DNA of 9,690 nucleotides from Chitinophagales bacterium (GTDB lineage Bacteria > Bacteroidota > Bacteroidia > Chitinophagales > JADIYW01), in NCBI GenBank assembly GCA_020848315.1, contig JADLAH010000014.1, positions 1 through 9,690 of the forward strand. Reading direction: 5' to 3'. The position numbers and the translations under genes are program-made. Of the stretch, positions 1 through 7,946 are shown in pieces; position 1 is the stretch's first letter; every line of letters starts with the position of its first letter. The notes under the pieces are model-generated. The model made no database searches. It saw nothing but the letters and a program-made list of their open reading frames with translations, and was not told where the DNA came from.

Positions 1-132
1 CTGGTGGCGAGAAACTATCCTATCGTTTACACGGTGGTGATGTTCTCCGCTATCCTCACACTGATTGGCTATCTCGTGGCAGATATTTTGTATGCGGTGG
101 TAGATCCGCGCATTTCTTACAACAAAAAATAA
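1..132 (+). CDS. OppB/DppB-type ABC transporter permease, C-terminal end only
   Basis: This is the last 43 codons of a gene that begins before the window, read in frame 1 to the TAA at 130-132. The visible piece is one hydrophobic membrane helix (about residues 8-33 of the fragment) followed by the short cytoplasmic tail DPRISYNKK. A final helix ending in a V-D-P-R-I/L motif is characteristic of the OppB/DppB/GsiC class of inner-membrane permeases for peptides or nickel. The partner permease gene of the OppC class starts only 7 bases later, which supports the assignment and a shared transcript. OppB and OppC form the heterodimeric channel of the importer. The substrate cannot be told from this fragment. 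Confidence 0.88.
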   Translation: MVARNYPIVYTVVMFSAILTLIGYLVADILYAVVDPRISYNKK

Positions 133-139
133 AGAACCT

Positions 140-1426
140 GTGCAACAAGAATTAGATAAAAAACAAGATTACTGGGCATACGTCAAACGGCAGTTCAAGA
201 AAAATCGCCGTGCCGTCATCTCTGCCTATATCGTGATGTTCATGGCATTAGTGGCATTGTTCGCCGATTTTCTGGCCAATGAGAAACCGATTGTGTGCAC
301 TTACAAGGGAAATACTTATTTCCCGATACTACGGGAATATGCCGTCGACCTGGGCGTTGCCAAGTGGCCGAAAGACCTGCTGAACATCAACTGGATAGAT
401 ACCAAATTTGATTTTGCCATTCGTCCGCCGGTGCCGTATTCACCGACCACGCAGGACTTTTTCAATTCCGGATTTATTTCGCCTTTCGGTGATCAGGATG
501 TGCCCTCCACCCGCTGGCGTCACTGGCTGGGAACGGAAGGCATCGGGCGCGATATCCTTGCCGGCCTTATTCACGGCACGCGCATCGCATTCACGGTAGG
601 TATCGTATCGATGTCCATCGCTTCGTTTATAGGCATTCTGCTGGGTTCGCTCGCAGGATTTTTCGGTGACAACCGAATAAAAATTTCCAGAGCCAGCATG
701 ATTACAGTCGTACTTTTTATCATCGTAGGCTGGTTTTATGCCTTCAGCACCAGAAGCTATATACTGAGCGATGCAATCGGCACTTCCATCGTCAGTTTTC
801 TGGGACAACTGCTGATTTCTATCGGGATTTTTCTGGCCGCACTCATCGCGGGATATTTCGCAGGATTTATCCTGAAAATAATTCCGTTTTTCAGACAAAA
901 AACCGCTATCCCTGTCGACATCATTGTGCAGCGCCTGATTGAAATATTAGTGTCGATTCCGCGTTTATTCCTGATAATAGCGGTGATTGCGATTTCAAAA
1001 CCGGGCATTATGCTGGTGATGGTGATTATTGGTTTGACATCCTGGACGGAAATTGCTCGTTTCATACGGGCAGAACTGTTGCGCGTGCGGAGTCTGGAAT
1101 ACATCGAGGCTTCTGAAGCGCTGGGTTATTCCAGATGGAGAATATTACTGAAACACGCCATTCCGAACGCCATTTCTCCGGTATTGATTACCGTGGCATT
1201 TGGTATCGCGGCAGCCATCCTGATTGAATCGTCTCTATCTTTCCTTGGATTGGGTGTACCACCGGAGATGATTACCTGGGGCAAGCTGCTCTCGCTGGCG
1301 CGCGGCAGTGCCTCTCAGTTGTGGGTGGCTATTTTTCCGGGCATCGCCATCTTTTTGAGTGTAACTTTGTTTAACCTTATCGGAGAGGGCCTCACGGACG
1401 CACTCGACCCACGACAAAAGAAATAA
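140..1426 (+). CDS. oppC: OppC/DppC-type ABC transporter permease with extra membrane insert
   Basis: Inner-membrane permease of a peptide-type ABC importer, pairing with the OppB-type protein just upstream. It starts at GTG 140, 7 bases after the preceding stop; there is no Shine-Dalgarno sequence. The 428 residues contain an N-terminal helix (about 25-45, OppC_N type), a long periplasmic stretch, then the class signature GTEGIGRD (131-138) and HGTRIA (145-150) opening the core permease domain. The EAA loop that docks the ATPase is at about 323-343 (EASEALGYSRW, then HAIPN). The end, LTDALDPR, is typical. Usual OppC proteins are about 300 residues. The excess is in the periplasmic stretch (about 46-125) and in an insert at about 178-258 that contains two additional hydrophobic helices before the conserved RLIEILVSIPRLF segment. 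No ATPase or binding-protein gene follows in the window. The oligopeptide/dipeptide specificity is by family only. Confidence 0.92.
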   Translation: MQQELDKKQDYWAYVKRQFKKNRRAVISAYIVMFMALVALFADFLANEKPIVCTYKGNTYFPILREYAVDLGVAKWPKDLLNINWIDTKFDFAIRPPVPYSPTTQDFFNSGFISPFGDQDVPSTRWRHWLGTEGIGRDILAGLIHGTRIAFTVGIVSMSIASFIGILLGSLAGFFGDNRIKISRASMITVVLFIIVGWFYAFSTRSYILSDAIGTSIVSFLGQLLISIGIFLAALIAGYFAGFILKIIPFFRQKTAIPVDIIVQRLIEILVSIPRLFLIIAVIAISKPGIMLVMVIIGLTSWTEIARFIRAELLRVRSLEYIEASEALGYSRWRILLKHAIPNAISPVLITVAFGIAAAILIESSLSFLGLGVPPEMITWGKLLSLARGSASQLWVAIFPGIAIFLSVTLFNLIGEGLTDALDPRQKK

Positions 1427-1449
1427 GCATAACGCATGAACGATATATC

Positions 1450-2955
1450 ATGAAAATACGCAGCAAACATACCTGTATCAGTCGCATAAAAATGCTGACG
1501 TGTATGCTTTTTGTGCTGCTGAATAGTGTGGCCGGTGCGCAGACTATCATCAAATCATATCCCGACAAAGTGGCCAGCCGTTTCTCGGATTATGATATTG
1601 TCGGCAAAAATAAAAGCGGTGTCATCGTGCATTATTTTGGTCCGAATGACAATGAACTCGTCACCTACGATGATAAACTGCGTATGGACAACCGCAGGAT
1701 ATTGCCTTTTCATCCGAAAGATGTGAACATAGAGAGTTTTGTGGTGCTGCCGGAAAAAATTCTTTTGTTTTACACTACACCAACGGAGACCTATCAGTAT
1801 TTCAGAATGGTGGAAATTGATGAAAAACTGAATATTTCCAATACATCACTCACGCTCGACTCCATGTCGGTAGTGAATATCGGCAAAGGCAAAGCTTTTT
1901 ATGTGCGCACCTCGCCGGACAAATCGAAGCTGCTGACCTTTAGTGTTATCAAAACAAAGAATGCATATTTTGTTCGCTTCACCATTCTGAATAGTCAGGC
2001 GCAGGTACTGAAGAAAAACATCTTCACCATTACAGAAACGCCGAATGTCTCGCTGAAATCCATCAAAATCAATAATCAGGGAAATGTAGTGGGTGTTTTC
2101 GGCAATGAAGACAACTACAATAACAGTGACTTTAATTTTGATAAATTCACGACACTCACTTATAATATGGAAACCAACACCATCGGCGAGCAGGTGATAC
2201 AGTCGGCGGAGTACAGTTTCAAAAACATTGCTGCGGAAGTAAGCACCCAGCGCGATATCGCCTATCTTGCCACTACTTACAAAAACAATAAGAACAAGAA
2301 CGACATCGGCCTGCAGTTTCAGGTGATAGATTTCCGGACCAATACCGTTTTGCTGAATGCCAGACTGCCCTTCAGTGAGTCAAGTTTCAAAAAAACGCCG
2401 AACAATGTCTATAAAACCTGGCAGGATAAGGCTACGCTGATAAAACCGAAACGCATTATCCCGCGCAGTGACGGTGGCTTTATCCTGATAACGGAAGGTG
2501 AATACAAACTGACAAAAGTGGAACGACTGCAGACAAACACCTACGGCTATTACAATGCCGCACCTTATATGTCGTCCGCACGCTATATTGACCAGAACCA
2601 CTATTATGACATTCAGGTGTTTTCTATCAACAAGGATGGCACGCTCGACTGGCAGGCAACCATGCCCAAATCGCAGGTATCAGAAAATGATGAAGGGTAT
2701 TATTCTTCCTTTGCGATGTTTGAAGCCAACAATGTGCTGAAATTCCTTTATAATGAAGACTTTTACAACATCGGCAATTTTGTAGAATACAATATCAATC
2801 CCAACGGGCAGGCAAAAAGGCTGAGCGTACTGAACAGCGAAAAACAGGGATTGGTGATTGTTCCGCTGAAAGCCAGACAACTGGATGGCAACACCATCAT
2901 CTTTCCGAGCGAGCAAAAAAGAACGTTGCAATTCGTGATGTTTAAATATGATTGA
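1450..2955 (+). CDS. secreted protein of unknown function (501 aa)
   Basis: I do not recognise a named family. The N-terminus has a basic stretch, then a hydrophobic core (about residues 15-27, MLTCMLFVLLNSV) and a signal peptidase I-like site AGA|Q at 30/31, so export to the periplasm or outer membrane is likely. There is no lipobox cysteine at the cleavage position. An alternative start at ATG 1492 would give a more compact signal peptide. The mature part is rich in beta-prone, aromatic and Asn/Lys residues. It has a segment RSDGGFILITEGEY (about 339-352) and another YYDIQVFSINKDGTLDW (about 384-400), resembling strands of the long hypothetical proteins common in Bacteroidota, possibly repeated beta-sheet or propeller-like. 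That fold is a guess. The gene starts 23 bases after oppC, so it may share its transcript. A five-codon ORF (1436-1453) overlaps its start codon. Confidence 0.82.
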   Translation: MKIRSKHTCISRIKMLTCMLFVLLNSVAGAQTIIKSYPDKVASRFSDYDIVGKNKSGVIVHYFGPNDNELVTYDDKLRMDNRRILPFHPKDVNIESFVVLPEKILLFYTTPTETYQYFRMVEIDEKLNISNTSLTLDSMSVVNIGKGKAFYVRTSPDKSKLLTFSVIKTKNAYFVRFTILNSQAQVLKKNIFTITETPNVSLKSIKINNQGNVVGVFGNEDNYNNSDFNFDKFTTLTYNMETNTIGEQVIQSAEYSFKNIAAEVSTQRDIAYLATTYKNNKNKNDIGLQFQVIDFRTNTVLLNARLPFSESSFKKTPNNVYKTWQDKATLIKPKRIIPRSDGGFILITEGEYKLTKVERLQTNTYGYYNAAPYMSSARYIDQNHYYDIQVFSINKDGTLDWQATMPKSQVSENDEGYYSSFAMFEANNVLKFLYNEDFYNIGNFVEYNINPNGQAKRLSVLNSEKQGLVIVPLKARQLDGNTIIFPSEQKRTLQFVMFKYD

Positions 2956-2965
2956 TTTTTTAGCT

Positions 2966-2973
2966 TATTTTTG
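2966..2973 (+). promoter_or_regulatory. candidate Bacteroidota -7 promoter element
   Basis: TATTTTTG matches the TAnnTTTG consensus recognised by the primary sigma factor of Bacteroidota. It lies in the 40-base gap between the secreted protein and the DUF6427-like gene, 22 bases before the GTG start. Transcription would begin at roughly 2979-2982, leaving a very short leader. No clear TTG -33 element is seen at the expected distance, so this is only a candidate. Confidence 0.4.
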
Positions 2974-2995
2974 CGCTAAATCGTAAATTCACTCC

Positions 2996-3970
2996 GTGCT
3001 ATCATTTTTCAGAACACCACAACCTGCTACCATTCTGGCGCTTATCGTATTGTTTGTGGTATGTAAAATTCCGTTTTTACTGCACGGTAATTTCTATCCG
3101 GTAGCTGCCATGCACACCTGGTGGGGGGATGCCGGACTACTGCTGACCAACAACTGGGGAATCAACTTTTTTATCGCGCAACTCTGCCTGCTGACACAGG
3201 CGTTCTGGTTCAATTACCTCTTTCAGAGGGCAGATTACCACGAAGGAAATTCGATGATTCCGGCGGTATATTTCATTTTCCTGTCCTCTCTGTTTCCGGT
3301 ATTCAACCAACTCAGTATCTATACAATAGCCGGATTTATACTGTTAGCCGTTTTTCATCTCTTACTGCGCATCACGGTCAGAGACAGTGTGAAACAAGAA
3401 TGTTTTAATATCGGTATCGCGGGTGGCATTCTACTGTTACTCGACATCCATTTTGTTTTCTTTACCATCGGGTTGTTTTTCATGCTGTACGCACTCAAAC
3501 CTTTCCGGTTTCACGAATACCTGCTGCTGCTATTCGGGTTGCTGTTTCCATTGTACATGGCAGCCGGCATCAGTTATCTGCTGGATATTAGCATTACGAC
3601 TGAGGCATTTTCCATCCGTCATTTCGGCATCATACAATTCAGCAGGAACACACCGGATGCCGCGGCCGGCATTTTACTGGCAGCCTATCTGCTTTTCGCA
3701 TTCATCAGTTTGCGTGGCATTCTGTATTCCACCGGCTTTAAACGGAGAAAAAACCTGAATATGCTGATTTTCTTTTTCATCAGCATCACCGTGACGATTG
3801 TAACCGAAGAGGAAGGAAATACCGTTTTGCTGCAGCATTTATTCATCCCGCTCAGCGTTTTTCTGGCATTACTTATGTTAAGAATTCGTAAAAAGAAGAT
3901 TGGGGAAATCCTGAATGTTATCTTTGTAACAGCGATACTGACTATCAATATCATCCGGTTGATATTTTAA
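2996..3970 (+). CDS. polytopic membrane protein, DUF6427-like
   Basis: A 324-residue, strongly hydrophobic protein with about ten predicted membrane helices (near residues 11-30, 55-75, 87-104, 107-125, 139-163, 172-195, 222-240, 254-270, 278-296 and 304-322). It starts at GTG 2996. The beginning MLSFFRTPQPA followed by the first helix, and the later pattern FNIGIAGGI then LKPFRFHEYLLLLFGLLFP, resemble the Bacteroidota family DUF6427 as I remember it. The function of that family is not established. There are no obvious catalytic motifs. From memory, flavobacterial relatives lie near nucleotide metabolism genes such as purD and upp; here the next gene is purQ, 52 bases downstream. It is probably an inner-membrane protein, but transport or any other role is unproven. 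The CDS itself is secure and the family name is moderately so. Confidence 0.72.
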   Translation: MLSFFRTPQPATILALIVLFVVCKIPFLLHGNFYPVAAMHTWWGDAGLLLTNNWGINFFIAQLCLLTQAFWFNYLFQRADYHEGNSMIPAVYFIFLSSLFPVFNQLSIYTIAGFILLAVFHLLLRITVRDSVKQECFNIGIAGGILLLLDIHFVFFTIGLFFMLYALKPFRFHEYLLLLFGLLFPLYMAAGISYLLDISITTEAFSIRHFGIIQFSRNTPDAAAGILLAAYLLFAFISLRGILYSTGFKRRKNLNMLIFFFISITVTIVTEEEGNTVLLQHLFIPLSVFLALLMLRIRKKKIGEILNVIFVTAILTINIIRLIF

Positions 3971-4022
3971 TCGGGAATGACAGTAGCAGCAGCGTAAATA
4001 TTCACCCTAATCCGATCTATCT

Positions 4023-4724
4023 ATGAAATTTGGTGTTGTTGTTTTTCCGGGCTCTAATTGCGACCAGGATATCATCCATGTTTGTCAGGAAGTAATGCAG
4101 TGCGAAACCCGCGTGCTCTGGCACAAAGACACCAGCCTGCAGGACCTCACCACGGAAGACTGCATCATGATTCCGGGCGGATTTTCCTACGGCGACTATC
4201 TGAGATGCGGTGCCATCGCCCGTTTTTCTCCTATCATGGAAAAAGTGATAGAACACGCCAATAACGGCGGATATGTATGGGGCATCTGCAATGGCTTCCA
4301 GATATTGTGTGAAAGCCATCTCTTGCCGGGTGCGCTGCTGATGAACGACCACCAGCGATTTATTTGCCAGAATCAATATATCGTGCCGACCACCGGCAAC
4401 TCGGCCATTACCAGAGGTCTCGAACCGGGCAAAGCGCTGAATGTGCCGATTGCACACGGCGAAGGTCGTTACTACGCTTCTGAAGAAGTGTTAAATGAGT
4501 TGAAACAAAACGATCAGATTTTGTTTAAATACTGTGATGCTGATGGCAACATTACAGCCGCTGCCAATCCGAATGGTTCTATCGAGAACATTGCCGGTAT
4601 CTGCAACAAAGGCCGCAATGTCTTTGGAATGATGCCGCATCCGGAACGCTCTGCGGAAGAAGTCTTGGGCAACACAGACGGCAGAAGGTTGTTTGAGTCG
4701 TTGCTGCAATTGGTAAACGCCTAA
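4023..4724 (+). CDS. purQ: phosphoribosylformylglycinamidine synthase, glutaminase subunit PurQ
   Basis: Cytosolic class I glutamine amidotransferase (233 residues, normal length for PurQ). It hydrolyses glutamine and delivers ammonia to PurL for conversion of FGAR to FGAM, the fourth step of de novo purine synthesis. The N-terminal motif [12 protein letters not shown] (5-16) and the loop [13 protein letters not shown] (51-63) are diagnostic. The nucleophile is Cys89 in GICNGFQ, and the His-Glu pair is His206/Glu208 in MPHPERS. A stand-alone PurQ implies the three-part PurS/PurQ/small-PurL enzyme and not the single large PurL of enterobacteria; neither partner is in the window. ATG 4023 is preceded by ATCTATCT, with no Shine-Dalgarno sequence and no clear -7 element. 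dsbD follows after 10 bases, so the two are probably co-transcribed. Confidence 0.96.
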   Translation: MKFGVVVFPGSNCDQDIIHVCQEVMQCETRVLWHKDTSLQDLTTEDCIMIPGGFSYGDYLRCGAIARFSPIMEKVIEHANNGGYVWGICNGFQILCESHLLPGALLMNDHQRFICQNQYIVPTTGNSAITRGLEPGKALNVPIAHGEGRYYASEEVLNELKQNDQILFKYCDADGNITAAANPNGSIENIAGICNKGRNVFGMMPHPERSAEEVLGNTDGRRLFESLLQLVNA

Positions 4725-4734
4725 ATCTACGCGT

Positions 4735-6744
4735 ATGAAAATTTGGAAGAGTTTGTTTGTCCTGCTCTCCGGGCTTTTGTTCTTTACACCTGCTAAAGCG
4801 GCTTTCGTGGAACACCTCACCTGGACAAGTGCTGTCGAACAAATCGACGGGAATACCTATCAGGTAAAATTTATCTGCACGCTGGATGAAGACTGGCATG
4901 TGTATTCCCAGTTTACGGAAGAAGGCGGCCCGCTACCGACAGAATTTCGTTTTGAAAAAAATCCGGACATAGAACTGATAGGGAAAGTACAGGAAATCGG
5001 AAAAATGCACAAAGCATTTGACGAATTGTTCGGGGTGAATGTTTCTTCCTATGCGGATAAAGTCACTTTCGTACAGAAAGTTCGCATCAAAAAACCGGGT
5101 GCCGTCTTAAAAGGCGAATTCGACGGACAGGTCTGCAAGGACGAAGAAGGCTGTATGCCTTATGGTCCCGAGAAATTCAGCATTGCCATTGGCAACGCCA
5201 CTGGAAATGTAACGAAAGATACCACCAGTTCATCTGTTACCACTACTGCGTCAAATACTACAGATACAGCAATAACACCGTCTGCGGGCAGCAGCAAATT
5301 CGATTTTTCTACGGCGGAAAACAGCTGTAGCGTAGCACCGGAAAAGAAAGACAGCAGCAACTGGTGGATTCTGTTCGCCGGATTCGTCGGCGGTCTGCTG
5401 GCACTGCTTACACCTTGCGTTTTCCCGATGGTGCCACTGACGGTGAGTTTCTTCACCAAGGGCGGAAAAGACCAGAAAGCAGGTCTGAAAAAAGCACTGA
5501 TTTACGGGGCATCCATCATCATCATATACCTCTTGCTGGGCATCCTGATTACTGGTGTTTTTGGTTCCGATGCACTGAATGCGATGTCGACCAATATCTG
5601 GTTCAATCTCATTTTCTTCTTTGTATTTATTGCATTTGCCTTGTCATTCTTCGGATTGTATGAGATTACACTGCCATCTTCGTGGGCCAACAAAACAGAC
5701 AGCCTTTCCAACAAAGGCGGCAATATCGGGATATTCTTTATGGCCTTCACGCTGGCATTGGTATCTTTCTCGTGCACAGGTCCGATTATCGGAACACTGC
5801 TCGTGCAGGCCGCCACAGGTGGCGGCCCGACACTGTTCGGACATATTCCGCTGAAGCCACTGCTGGGTATGTTTGGTTTCGCACTGGCGTTGGCGCTGCC
5901 GTTCACCTTATTCGCATTATTCCCGCAATGGCTGAAATCACTGCCGAAATCAGGCGGATGGATGGGCACGGTGAAAGTTATTCTGGGCTTCCTGGAGCTC
6001 GCGCTGGCCTTCAAGTTCCTCTCCGTCGTCGATATGACAATGGGTTGGGACATCCTGCGGTTTGAGCCATTCATGATTATCTGGATCATCATCTTCGGCG
6101 CATTGGCACTGTACGAATTAGGCTTGTTTTCTTTCTCCAAAAATGCGGACAAACCATCCAAAACCGTGAGGATGCTGGGTGTAATTACGGCAGTATTTAC
6201 GATGTACCTGGGCTACAGTCTGTATACCTATAAAACGATCCCATTGTTCAGCGGATTAATCCCGCCGACCTCCTATAATTTCAGAACAGACAATACCTCC
6301 GCCTTCGTTCATTTCAAGGATTACGAAGAAGGCATGGCATACGCCCGCAAAAACAATATGCCAGTATTGCTCGACTTTACAGGATTCGGTTGTGTCAACT
6401 GCCGCAAGATTGAAGACAAAGTATGGACCAATCCCGGAATTGAAGCAACCATGAAAAAATATGTGGTGATTTCATTGTATGTGGATGACAAAACGGAATT
6501 GCCGGCATCGGAATGGTATACCTCCACTGCTACCGGAAAGGAACGCGAAGTGAAGACTGTCGGGCAGAAATGGAGTGACTTTCAGGCCAAACATTTCCAG
6601 ACCAATTCACAACCACTCTATGTATTGATTAACACCAAAGAGCAATTACTGAATCATCCGGTGGCTTACGATTTCGCTTCAGATGTCGACAATTATCAGT
6701 CATTCCTGCAATGCGGTCTGACGATGAACGAACAGCTGAAATAA
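4735..6744 (+). CDS. dsbD: thiol:disulfide interchange protein DsbD (three-domain)
   Basis: Inner-membrane protein that carries electrons from cytosolic thioredoxin to periplasmic or extracytoplasmic thiol proteins. The 669 residues show all three modules. A signal peptide (1-22, ending AKA) precedes an N-terminal DsbD-alpha-type domain (about 23-155) with the cysteine pair Cys134-x5-Cys140, the same spacing as in E. coli. A Ser/Thr/Asn-rich linker (about 157-200) follows. The membrane domain (about 210-505, eight or so helices) has Cys228 in LLTPCVFP and Cys347 in VSFSCTGP, the expected redox pair. A C-terminal thioredoxin-like domain (about 520-669) has Cys553-Val-Asn-Cys556 and a cis-proline-like QPLYV (626-630). 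All six redox cysteines are present, so it should be functional. The C-terminal domain has an insert of about 30 residues (590-622) before the cis-proline. It sits 10 bases behind purQ, with bshA next. Confidence 0.94.
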   Translation: MKIWKSLFVLLSGLLFFTPAKAAFVEHLTWTSAVEQIDGNTYQVKFICTLDEDWHVYSQFTEEGGPLPTEFRFEKNPDIELIGKVQEIGKMHKAFDELFGVNVSSYADKVTFVQKVRIKKPGAVLKGEFDGQVCKDEEGCMPYGPEKFSIAIGNATGNVTKDTTSSSVTTTASNTTDTAITPSAGSSKFDFSTAENSCSVAPEKKDSSNWWILFAGFVGGLLALLTPCVFPMVPLTVSFFTKGGKDQKAGLKKALIYGASIIIIYLLLGILITGVFGSDALNAMSTNIWFNLIFFFVFIAFALSFFGLYEITLPSSWANKTDSLSNKGGNIGIFFMAFTLALVSFSCTGPIIGTLLVQAATGGGPTLFGHIPLKPLLGMFGFALALALPFTLFALFPQWLKSLPKSGGWMGTVKVILGFLELALAFKFLSVVDMTMGWDILRFEPFMIIWIIIFGALALYELGLFSFSKNADKPSKTVRMLGVITAVFTMYLGYSLYTYKTIPLFSGLIPPTSYNFRTDNTSAFVHFKDYEEGMAYARKNNMPVLLDFTGFGCVNCRKIEDKVWTNPGIEATMKKYVVISLYVDDKTELPASEWYTSTATGKEREVKTVGQKWSDFQAKHFQTNSQPLYVLINTKEQLLNHPVAYDFASDVDNYQSFLQCGLTMNEQLK

Positions 6745-6773
6745 GGCCACCAACAATAGTGTCGCTTTTCTGT

Positions 6774-6781
6774 TATCTTTG
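6774..6781 (+). promoter_or_regulatory. candidate Bacteroidota -7 promoter element for bshA
   Basis: TATCTTTG is an exact match to TAnnTTTG in the 61-base gap between dsbD and bshA. It ends 24 bases before the ATG, so the transcript would start near 6788 with a leader of under 20 bases. No clear TTG is present about 20 bases upstream. The gap contains no hairpin terminator, so bshA may also be read from dsbD. Confidence 0.5.
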
Positions 6782-6805
6782 TACTGAATCTGAACGACTA
6801 TCCTT

Positions 6806-7945
6806 ATGAATATCGGAATTGTTTGCTATCCAACTTTTGGCGGCAGTGGCGTAGTGGCTACTGAACTCGGCAAGGGATTGGCAGAAAAGGGACACAACGT
6901 CCATTTTATTACTTACAAAGAGCCTGCCCGTCTGCTGGATGCTTTCCATGAAAATATTTTCTTCCATGAGGTGCGCCTGAATGATTATCCGCTGTTTGAT
7001 TATGCACCTTATGAAACGGCGCTTGCCAGCAAGCTGGTGGATGTTGCCATCAATGATAAGCTGGATATTTTTCATGTGCACTATGCTATTCCGCATGCAT
7101 CTGCCGCCTACATGGCTCGCCAGATATTATTGCAAAAAGGCATCAACATTCCGGTTATCACTACCCTGCACGGAACGGATATCACACTCGTGGGCAAAGA
7201 TCCAACCTATGAACCGGTGGTCACTTATTCCATTAATCAATCCTGCGGAGTGACGGCGGTTTCAGAGAGTCTGAAACGCGATACGTTCGCCCACTTCGAT
7301 ATCAAAAATGAAATTACGGTCATTCCGAATTTCATCGATTTCTCCAGATTCAAAAAGACCAACAAAGATCATTTTAAAAAGGCTATTGCACCGAACGGTG
7401 AAAAAATCCTGATACATACTTCCAACTTCCGCAAGGTGAAACGCGTGGAAGATGTGGTTCATATTTTCTGTCGGATATCTTCGCAGATGCCCGCCAAACT
7501 GCTGATGATCGGCGACGGCCCGGAGCGGCAGAATGCCGAGATTCTGGCACGAAACAGCTGTTCCAGTCTGGATGTTCGTTTTCTGGGAAAACAGGAAGCT
7601 ATCGAAGAATTGCTGGCGGTGGGTGATTTATTTCTGATGCCTTCCGAAAGTGAAAGTTTTGGTCTGGCCGCCCTCGAGGCGATGGCCTGCGAAGTACCTG
7701 TGATTTCCAGTAATGCAGGCGGCATTCCGGAAGTAAATATTGACGGCGTTACGGGCTATCTACTGAATATCGGAGATGTGCAAGGCATGGCGGATAAGGC
7801 GATAGAACTGCTGAAAGACGAAGAAAAGCTGGCCACATTCAAACGAAATGCCTTTGCGCAGGCGCAACAATTCAACATCGAGCAGATTCTGCCACAGTAC
7901 GAATCTTTCTATCAGCAAATTCTGGATTTGGGGCAGTGTAAGTAG
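6806..7945 (+). CDS. bshA: N-acetyl-alpha-D-glucosaminyl L-malate synthase BshA
   Basis: GT4-family, GT-B-fold cytosolic glycosyltransferase. It joins UDP-GlcNAc and L-malate to form GlcNAc-malate, the first step of bacillithiol synthesis, the step before deacetylation by BshB and cysteine addition by BshC. The 379 residues match the family length. The opening MNIGIVCYPTFGGSGVVATE is a near-signature for BshA, as are HVHYAIPHASAAYMAR (90-105) and TLHGTDITLVGKDP (120-133). The nucleotide-sugar site shows SNFRKVKR (206-213), GDGPE (236-240) and the E-x7-E pair Glu283/Glu291 in ESFGLAALE, then GGIPEV. The start at ATG 6806 places the Gly-rich loop correctly. The upstream neighbour dsbD is also a thiol-redox gene; bshB and bshC are not in the window. 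The stop codon is one base from the stop of the convergent gene, and no terminator hairpin is visible. Confidence 0.96.
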   Translation: MNIGIVCYPTFGGSGVVATELGKGLAEKGHNVHFITYKEPARLLDAFHENIFFHEVRLNDYPLFDYAPYETALASKLVDVAINDKLDIFHVHYAIPHASAAYMARQILLQKGINIPVITTLHGTDITLVGKDPTYEPVVTYSINQSCGVTAVSESLKRDTFAHFDIKNEITVIPNFIDFSRFKKTNKDHFKKAIAPNGEKILIHTSNFRKVKRVEDVVHIFCRISSQMPAKLLMIGDGPERQNAEILARNSCSSLDVRFLGKQEAIEELLAVGDLFLMPSESESFGLAALEAMACEVPVISSNAGGIPEVNIDGVTGYLLNIGDVQGMADKAIELLKDEEKLATFKRNAFAQAQQFNIEQILPQYESFYQQILDLGQCK

Positions 7946-7946
7946 G

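Noticed and set aside
440..898. 152-codon open frame on the - strand over oppC
   Set aside because: It is antisense to the conserved GTEGIGRD region of the permease. Its composition is polar and low in information, with no supporting signals.
4017..4457. 146-codon open frame on the - strand over purQ
   Set aside because: It overlaps the catalytic half of purQ, including Cys89. The product has no recognisable motif, so it is a shadow frame.
5502..6161. 219-codon open frame on the - strand within dsbD
   Set aside because: It lies fully inside dsbD, whose protein is conserved in this region (membrane domain and redox cysteines). The antisense product is Ser/Pro/Asn-rich with no recognisable domain and no promoter-like element.
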